DNA from: Acidobacteriota bacterium
GTDB lineage: Bacteria > Acidobacteriota > Terriglobia > Acidoferrales > 2-02-FULL-67-57
DNA: 11,504 nucleotides
Direction: 5' to 3'
NCBI GenBank assembly: GCA_016210895.1
Contig: JACQTG010000258.1
Coordinates: 1-11,504 of the forward strand
The translations under genes and the position numbers were made by a program. Positions 7,273 through 11,504 of the stretch are shown here, in pieces. Under the pieces are notes generated by a model. That model searched no databases. It was not told where the DNA came from and was given only the letters and a program-made list of their open reading frames with translations. The number at the start of each line of letters is the position of its first letter. Within the stretch, counting starts at the first letter, position 1.

Positions 7273-9123
7273 CTAGCGTCCTGCGACCTTCTTCACCGTG
7301 GCGATGATGTGGCGGGCGGAGATGCCGGCGGCGTCGAGTAGTTCTTGCGGCTTGCCGGAGGTGGGAATGTCCTGCACGGCGAGCTTGAGGACGCGGACGC
7401 CGTCGGGGGCGAGCGCGCTCAGCACGGCGTCGCCCAGGCCGCCATCGTAGTAGTGGTCTTCGACGACAATCAAGGTATTGTTCGTCGCGCGGGCGGCCTC
7501 AAGCAGCGTGGCGCGGTTCATCGGCTTGACCGAGTAGGCGTCAATCACCCGCAGCGCAATTCCCTGCTTGGCCAGCTCGTCGTGGGCGGCCAGGGCTTCA
7601 TAGACGGTCACGCCGCCGGCTACGACGGTGGCGGCGTCGCTGTCCGACCGCCGCAGGACTTTCGCGCCACCGATGGGGAACTTTTCCGTGTTGGGATAGA
7701 GGACCGGGGTCTTGGGCCGGGTGGCGCGCAGGTAGACGATGCCCTGGTGGTCGGCGGCTTCTGCCACTAGTCGCTCCATCGCCACCGCATCGCAGGGATA
7801 GAGCACGACCGAGCCGGGAATCGCCCGCATCATCGCCAGGTCCTCTAGGCCCATCTGCGAGGGACCATCCTCGCCGATGGAGACGCCGCAGTGCGTGCCT
7901 AGCAGTTTCAGGTTGGCGCGGGAGATGGCCGCCATGCGGATGAAGTCGTAGGCACGGGTGTGGAAGGCGGCGAACGTCGAAGCAAAAGGAATGAGGCCGG
8001 TGGTGGCCAGGCCCACCGCCACACCAATCATATTTTGCTCGGCGATGAAGCATTCGAAGAAGCGCTCAGGGTGGGCCTGGGTGAAGACTTCGGCGAAGGT
8101 GGAGTTCTTGACGTCGCCGTCAAGGGCCACCACGCGCGCGTTGGCCCGGCCGAGCTTGACCAGGGCGCTACCGTAGGCCTCCCGCGTCGCCACCTTCTGG
8201 CCAGGCTGGTAGGCGGGGTCTTCCATTCGACCCGTGGCCGCCGGCAGCGAGGCCGGGGCGGGCGGCGGCAGGATTTCCACCGCCTGCCCCGGGTTGTCGC
8301 TCACGGGGATCTCCGCCAGGGCCTTGGCCAGCTCGTTTCGGGGCACCGCCTTGCCGTGCCAGCCCTCTTTGTCCTCGAGGAAGCTGACGCCTTTGCCCTT
8401 GAGCGTGCGCGCGATGATGGCGGCTGGCTGGCCGCGCTGCTGGGCGATGCGCTCGAAGGCGTCGAGGATTTGGCGCAGATCGTGCCCCTTGAGCTCGAAC
8501 GCCTGCCAGCCACAGGCAGCAAACCGCCGGGCATAGGTCGAGGTATCGTGCTGGTACATCGTGGGCTGGCTCTGGCCGAGTCGGTTGACGTCGACGATGG
8601 CGACTAGATTATCCAGCTTGTAGTAGGCCGCCCAGGCCGCCGCCTCCCACACGGACCCTTCGGCGCACTCGCCGTCGCCGAGCAGTGCGTAGACGCGCCA
8701 GTCGGCCTGGGCAACGCGCTTAGCCGCCAAGGCCATCCCCGCGGCCATGCTGAGCCCCTGGCCCAGCGCACCGGTGGCCACGAGCGCGCCGGGAAAGCGG
8801 GGTGTGGGGTGGCCTTCGAGGGTGCTGCCAAACTTGCGCAACTCCAGCAGGCGCTCCACCGGCAGCGCACCCGCCTCCGCCCAGGCGGCGTAGAGAATGG
8901 GCGCGGCGTGGCCCTTGGAGAGAACAAAGCGGTCGTTGCCGGCATAGTCAGGCCGGCGCGGGTCATAGCGCATCACGTGGAAAAAGAGCGTGGCGACTAG
9001 CTCGGCGGCCGAAAGACAGGAAGTGGGATGTCCCGAGCCAGCTTCGGTGGTGGCGCGCAAGCAATCAACACGCAGGCGATTAGCTTTTTCTTGCAGAACT
9101 CGAATGGTTTGCTCGCGATTCAT
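7273..9123 (-). CDS. tkt: Transketolase
   Basis: This thiamine-diphosphate enzyme of the non-oxidative pentose phosphate pathway transfers two-carbon ketol units between sugar phosphates. It has 616 residues and resembles the shorter, human-like transketolases (about 620) rather than the roughly 660-residue E. coli type. The N-terminal GHP (His32) and SKGHA (His72) active-site histidines are present. The cofactor motif GDGE (149-152) runs to VDVN (177-180). In the pyrimidine-binding half, IAEQNM holds the catalytic Glu362, and FASTFAAFHTRAYD and the GEDGPSQMG loop follow family patterns. The two halves are fused in one chain, unlike the split transketolases of some bacteria and archaea. I chose ATG 9123 over GTG 9132 because AGGTGA is five bases upstream of the ATG. 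The gene is convergent with the M16 pair. Confidence 0.95.
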   Translation of the reverse strand: MNREQTIRVLQEKANRLRVDCLRATTEAGSGHPTSCLSAAELVATLFFHVMRYDPRRPDYAGNDRFVLSKGHAAPILYAAWAEAGALPVERLLELRKFGSTLEGHPTPRFPGALVATGALGQGLSMAAGMALAAKRVAQADWRVYALLGDGECAEGSVWEAAAWAAYYKLDNLVAIVDVNRLGQSQPTMYQHDTSTYARRFAACGWQAFELKGHDLRQILDAFERIAQQRGQPAAIIARTLKGKGVSFLEDKEGWHGKAVPRNELAKALAEIPVSDNPGQAVEILPPPAPASLPAATGRMEDPAYQPGQKVATREAYGSALVKLGRANARVVALDGDVKNSTFAEVFTQAHPERFFECFIAEQNMIGVAVGLATTGLIPFASTFAAFHTRAYDFIRMAAISRANLKLLGTHCGVSIGEDGPSQMGLEDLAMMRAIPGSVVLYPCDAVAMERLVAEAADHQGIVYLRATRPKTPVLYPNTEKFPIGGAKVLRRSDSDAATVVAGGVTVYEALAAHDELAKQGIALRVIDAYSVKPMNRATLLEAARATNNTLIVVEDHYYDGGLGDAVLSALAPDGVRVLKLAVQDIPTSGKPQELLDAAGISARHIIATVKKVAGR

Positions 9124-9128
9124 TGCCC

Positions 9129-9134
9129 TCACCT
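9129..9134 (-). promoter_or_regulatory. Ribosome binding site of transketolase
   Basis: AGGTGA on the minus strand is five bases before ATG 9123. It overlaps the alternative GTG 9132, which argues against that upstream start. Confidence 0.6.
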
Positions 9135-9151
9135 GTGATTAGAGGATGAAG

Positions 9152-9220
9152 CGGGCTGACCCGGTGCCAAAAATTCATTCTAGCACAGAGCCAGCGAGTC
9201 TTTCGTCTGGAGTCAGCCCG
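9152..9220. repeat. Perfect 9-bp inverted repeat bracketing the transketolase promoter
   Basis: CGGGCTGAC at 9152-9160 is the exact reverse complement of GTCAGCCCG at 9212-9220, with 51 bases between the arms (60 bases centre to centre). One arm falls in the transketolase leader and the other just upstream of the -35 position. It could be a paired operator or coincidence. It is not a terminator: the only nearby T-run on the minus strand (9221-9226) precedes the structure. Confidence 0.45.
9177..9185 (-). promoter_or_regulatory. tkt: Extended -10 promoter for transketolase
   Basis: Minus-strand TGCTAGAAT forms an extended -10 (hexamer TAGAAT at 9177-9182, TG at 9184-9185). No convincing -35 is found at 16-18 bases, as is common for extended -10 promoters. 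Initiation near 9170 would give a leader of about 47 bases. Confidence 0.5.
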
Positions 9221-9240
9221 AAAAAAGGCGGTTGATGCGT

Positions 9241-9678
9241 CTAGGCGGAGCGGGCCAGGACTCTGGCCTTGTGCGCAGGGCGTGCCAAGGCTTGCAGTCG
9301 GGCGCTCAGCTTGCGCTTGAGTTCGGCTAGGGATAGCGGTGTCAGGGACTCACCCGAGCTGGCTACAAGCGTCGTAGCCGCGCGGGGGAAGTTGCGCCGG
9401 CGGTCGAGTTTGAACTCGGCCTGATTGAGCAGCTCATCGAACAAAAGCTCACGGTCGGCCGGATCGGCACCCCACAGCCAGAGCTTTTCCTCCTCCCGCT
9501 GCAGGAAGCGGATGGCTGCGGCGGTGCGACTCAGCACGCGCTCGGGATTGGCGGCGACAAAGAAAACCCGCAGCCTCCAGTTCGTCCGCCCATAGTGAAC
9601 CTCTAGCCGCATCTCATAGCGCTGGGTTTGATTCCGCTCAGCACTGATCCGGAAGGTGTTGCAGATGCGACTCGGCAC
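9241..9678 (-). CDS. Hypothetical protein, 145 residues, family not recognised
   Basis: I do not recognise this protein. The N-terminal third alternates charged and hydrophobic residues, as in beta strands (for example YEMRLEVHYGRTNWRLRVFF, about residues 21-40). A charged, helix-like middle follows (near 50-85, with LWLWGADPADRELLFDELL). The C-terminal 35 residues are basic and Ala/Leu-rich. No signal peptide, membrane segment or cysteine metal site is visible. Support for a real gene is good: a two-part promoter (9719-9747), a strong Shine-Dalgarno GAGGTGG four bases or fewer before GTG 9678, and protein-like composition throughout. A longer reading from TTG 9714 exists, but it would start at the predicted transcription start. 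It is co-directional with transketolase, 117 bases upstream, and that gene has its own promoter. Confidence 0.72.
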   Translation of the reverse strand: MPSRICNTFRISAERNQTQRYEMRLEVHYGRTNWRLRVFFVAANPERVLSRTAAAIRFLQREEEKLWLWGADPADRELLFDELLNQAEFKLDRRRNFPRAATTLVASSGESLTPLSLAELKRKLSARLQALARPAHKARVLARSA

Positions 9679-9681
9679 AAG

Positions 9682-9688
9682 CCACCTC
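9682..9688 (-). promoter_or_regulatory. Ribosome binding site deciding the start of the 145-residue hypothetical gene
   Basis: Minus-strand GAGGTGG ends three bases before GTG 9678. This is much better than anything before the longer TTG 9714 start, so the protein is taken as 145 rather than 157 residues. Confidence 0.6.
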
Positions 9689-9718
9689 GAGGGAGTCGTA
9701 TCAGACGGGAACAATCAA

Positions 9719-9747
9719 ATTCTATGCCGCCCGCAGAGAAAAGACAA
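9719..9747 (-). promoter_or_regulatory. Promoter for the 145-residue hypothetical gene
   Basis: Minus-strand TTGTCT (9742-9747), a 17-base spacer and TAGAAT (9719-9724) form a good housekeeping-type promoter. Initiation near 9712 leaves about 34 bases of leader containing the GAGGTGG ribosome binding site. Confidence 0.6.
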
Positions 9748-9934
9748 GTGGCGAGAGAGAACCACAAACTAGTTCAGTTTCAGTGGGTTAGGGAGAGCGG
9801 AAGAAGCTTGCTGATCAACCAGTTGCTCTTCCCCTGGGTAGGACTGACTGCAAGATTGTGCACTTCTAGCCTGTTCAAGGAAGAATCGTAGGATTAGGCC
9901 TCACTCGGCGAATCCCTGCAACTTCCTTCCCCTC
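9748..9934. other. Gene-poor stretch between divergent genes
   Basis: This is part of the 315-base gap between the hypothetical gene and the S9 peptidase gene, visibly less GC-rich than its surroundings. It contains a lone TAGGAT (9889-9894) that could be a -10 for the S9 gene, but no -35 is found at the right distance. No RNA gene, terminator or supported reading frame is seen here. Confidence 0.5.
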
Positions 9935-9946
9935 CACTACGTAGTG
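9935..9946. promoter_or_regulatory. Perfect 12-bp palindrome upstream of the S9 peptidase gene, candidate operator
   Basis: CACTACGTAGTG is a perfect palindrome with no central spacer. It is followed directly by further TAG/GTAG repeats (to 9952) and sits 48 bases before ATG 9994. The CTAC/GTAG half-sites are the kind of pattern used by dimeric winged-helix repressors, but no regulator gene is present in the window to support a specific assignment. Confidence 0.4.
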
Positions 9947-9993
9947 TAGTAGCCTAGGGGTTGTTTGGTCTGCATTCCTTCGAGGAGGGTTCA

Positions 9994-11504
9994 ATGTTTC
10001 GTATGGATCCGGTTCGCCTCAGTCTGTGTTCACTGCTACTTTGGCTCGCTCTGCCCAGCATCGTCCTGGCGCAGTTGCCTGAGCTGATCCCGCGCGACGT
10101 GTTGCTGGGCAATCCGGAACGCGCCGCCCCGCAGCTCTCTCCAGACGGCAAGAAGCTCGCCTATCTGGCTCCCGACAAGGGCGTGCTGAACGTCTGGGTG
10201 CGCACGGTCGGCCAGACGGACGACCAAGTGGTTACCGCGGACAAGAAGCGCGGCATCCGCATCTTCTTCTGGCAGGAGGACAGCGAGCACATCCTCTACA
10301 TGCAAGACTTCGAGGGCGACGAGAACTGGCATCTCTACCAGGCCAATCTGAAAACCAAGCTCACCCGCGACCTGACGCCCTTTCAGGGTATTCAGGCCCG
10401 ACCGCACGATCCCGACCCTGATTTCCCCGACCAGATTCTGGTGGAGATCAACGCTCGCGACCGGCGCTTGCACGACGTCCACCGGATCGACCTGAAGACG
10501 GGGGCGGTGGAGCTCGACACGGAAAACCCCGGCGATGTGGCCGGCTGGACCGCCGACAACGACCTCCAGGTGCGCGCCGCGCACATCTTTACCCCCGACG
10601 GCGGCACTCTCATCCGCGTCCGGGACGGCAACGATGACCCCTGGCGGGACTTCCAGCGCTGGAGCGCAGATGAAACCTTTGGCGGAGTGGTGGGCTTCAC
10701 CCCGGACAACAAGGGCGTCCGGCTCATCTCCAGCGTCGACGCCAATGCCGCGCGCCTCGTCGAGGTGGATCTGGCCACCGGCAAGACCACCGTGCTGGCT
10801 GAAGACCCCCAGTACGACGTGGGCGGGGTGATGGTCCATCCCCGGACGCGCAAGGTGGAAGCGGTGCAGTTCATCCGGGCGCGCCGCGAGTGGCAGATTC
10901 TCGACAAATCGCTCCAGGCGGATTTCGACGCCCTCAAGAAGGTGCGCGACGGCGACTTCAGCGTCTCCAGCCGTGACCTGGCGGACAAGACCTGGCTCGT
11001 CAGCTACATTGTGGACGACGGCCCGGTCTCCTACTATGCCTACGACCGCACGAGCAAACAGGCCACGCTGCTCTTCACCAACCGTCCCCAACTGGAGAAA
11101 TACAAGCTGGCCAAGATGAAACCCATCTCCTACCAAGTCCGCGACGGCCTGACTATCCACGGCTACCTGACCCTGCCCGTGGGCGTCGAACCCAAGAACC
11201 TGCCCATGGTGCTCAACGTCCACGGCGGGCCCTGGGGACGCGACGTCTGGGGCTTGGACAACGAAGCCCAGTGGCTGGCCAACCGTGGCTACGCTGTCCT
11301 CCAGGTCAACTTCCGCGGCTCCACCGGCTACGGGAAGAAGTTCGTCAACGCGGGCGACCGCGAGTGGGCCGGCAGGATGCACGACGATCTGATCGATGGC
11401 GTCAACTGGGCCATCCAGCAGGGCTATGCCGACCCCAAGAAGACCTGCATCATGGGTGGCAGCTACGGCGGCTATGCGACGTTGGTCGGCGTGGCCTTCA
11501 CGCC
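9994..11504 (+). CDS. Exported S9 family peptidase (prolyl oligopeptidase / acylaminoacyl-peptidase type), C-terminus cut by window edge
   Basis: This is the first 503 residues of a serine peptidase that should cleave short peptides outside the cytoplasm. A signal peptide (residues 1-26, ending VLA before Gln27) is followed by a beta-propeller region with repeated SPDGKKLAYL-like blades, roughly residues 30-370. The alpha/beta-hydrolase domain begins near 380. HGGP (410-413) forms the oxyanion loop, FRGSTGYG follows, and the nucleophile elbow GGSYGG places Ser490 just before the window ends. The catalytic Asp and His, about 150 residues further on, are outside. ATG 9994 is chosen because AGGAGGG (9983-9989) lies four bases upstream. 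The in-frame ATG 10003 is possible but less well placed. The opening IPRDVLLGNPERAAPQLSPDG resembles secreted S9 peptidases common in Acidobacteriota. Confidence 0.93.
   Translation, partial: MFRMDPVRLSLCSLLLWLALPSIVLAQLPELIPRDVLLGNPERAAPQLSPDGKKLAYLAPDKGVLNVWVRTVGQTDDQVVTADKKRGIRIFFWQEDSEHILYMQDFEGDENWHLYQANLKTKLTRDLTPFQGIQARPHDPDPDFPDQILVEINARDRRLHDVHRIDLKTGAVELDTENPGDVAGWTADNDLQVRAAHIFTPDGGTLIRVRDGNDDPWRDFQRWSADETFGGVVGFTPDNKGVRLISSVDANAARLVEVDLATGKTTVLAEDPQYDVGGVMVHPRTRKVEAVQFIRARREWQILDKSLQADFDALKKVRDGDFSVSSRDLADKTWLVSYIVDDGPVSYYAYDRTSKQATLLFTNRPQLEKYKLAKMKPISYQVRDGLTIHGYLTLPVGVEPKNLPMVLNVHGGPWGRDVWGLDNEAQWLANRGYAVLQVNFRGSTGYGKKFVNAGDREWAGRMHDDLIDGVNWAIQQGYADPKKTCIMGGSYGGYATLVGVAFT

Noticed and set aside
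7264..7285. A stem CGCAG/CTGCG around the two convergent stop codons, considered as a bidirectional terminator
   Set aside because: It has five base pairs, a 12-base loop and no flanking T-run on either strand; too weak to call.
9253..9268. A hairpin GGCCAG-GACT-CTGGCC near the end of the hypothetical gene, considered as a terminator
   Set aside because: The stem is inside the coding region and the only T-run on the minus strand (9221-9226) is more than 20 bases beyond it, so it does not form an intrinsic terminator.
9132..9714. Longer start choices for transketolase (GTG 9132) and the hypothetical gene (TTG 9714)
   Set aside because: Ribosome binding sites are correctly spaced only for ATG 9123 and GTG 9678. 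The TTG lies at the predicted transcription start.
9724..9891. A plus-strand open frame of about 55 codons from ATG 9724
   Set aside because: It has no ribosome binding site, its start lies inside the promoter of the opposing hypothetical gene, and its composition is not protein-like.
10036..11382. A 448-codon minus-strand open frame
   Set aside because: It is antisense to the S9 peptidase, which shows a signal peptide, HGGP and GGSYGG. The antisense product has no recognisable domain or ribosome binding site.
1..11504. A mobile element, CRISPR array, toxin-antitoxin, phage or defence locus
   Set aside because: No transposase, integrase, spaced repeats, tRNA or nuclease/helicase-type defence proteins were found. 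The genes are metabolic or secreted peptidases.

Overview
This is a GC-rich bacterial window from a chromosome. The gene set points to an Acidobacteriota-like organism: a FadN-order beta-oxidation enzyme, a secreted pair of M16 peptidase-family proteins, and a secreted S9 peptidase whose mature N-terminus resembles those common in that phylum. The assignment is inferred from protein style only, because no rRNA or other marker gene is present. All ordinary genes appear intact except the two cut by the window ends.

Layout. A long minus-strand gene (start 2108, running off the left edge) encodes a 3-hydroxyacyl-CoA dehydrogenase/enoyl-CoA hydratase fusion. Divergent from it, four plus-strand genes follow: a patatin-like phospholipase (2256-3140), a nucleoside hydrolase (3186-4112), an M16 peptidase with the zinc motif (4164-5627) and an M16 homologue without it (5667-7271). 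They converge, with one base between stop codons, on a minus-strand transketolase (7273-9123). Upstream of the transketolase, on the same strand, is an unrecognised 145-residue protein (9241-9678). After a gene-poor stretch of 315 bases, a plus-strand S9 prolyl-oligopeptidase-family gene starts at 9994 and runs off the right edge.

Regulatory reading. Several housekeeping-type promoters can be read by eye with a TAGnnT -10: TTGACG-N17-TAGGCT for the fatty-acid gene, TTGTCA-N17-TAGGAT with an extended TG for the M16 pair, an extended TGCTAGAAT for transketolase, and TTGTCT-N17-TAGAAT for the unknown gene. The nucleoside hydrolase may be leaderless. The fatty-acid gene starts at GTG 2108 and the S9 gene at ATG 9994. 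Start codons were moved for the second M16 gene (ATG 5667), transketolase (ATG 9123) and the unknown gene (GTG 9678), on the basis of Shine-Dalgarno placement.

Functionally the window mixes central metabolism (beta-oxidation, pentose phosphate pathway, nucleoside salvage, lipid acyl hydrolysis) with exported proteolysis (M16 pair, S9 peptidase). No mobile element, CRISPR array, RNA gene or recognisable defence system was seen. The most interesting signals are the complementary split of active-site motifs across the two M16 proteins, the unrecognised gene with a clear promoter, and an inverted repeat bracketing the transketolase promoter.
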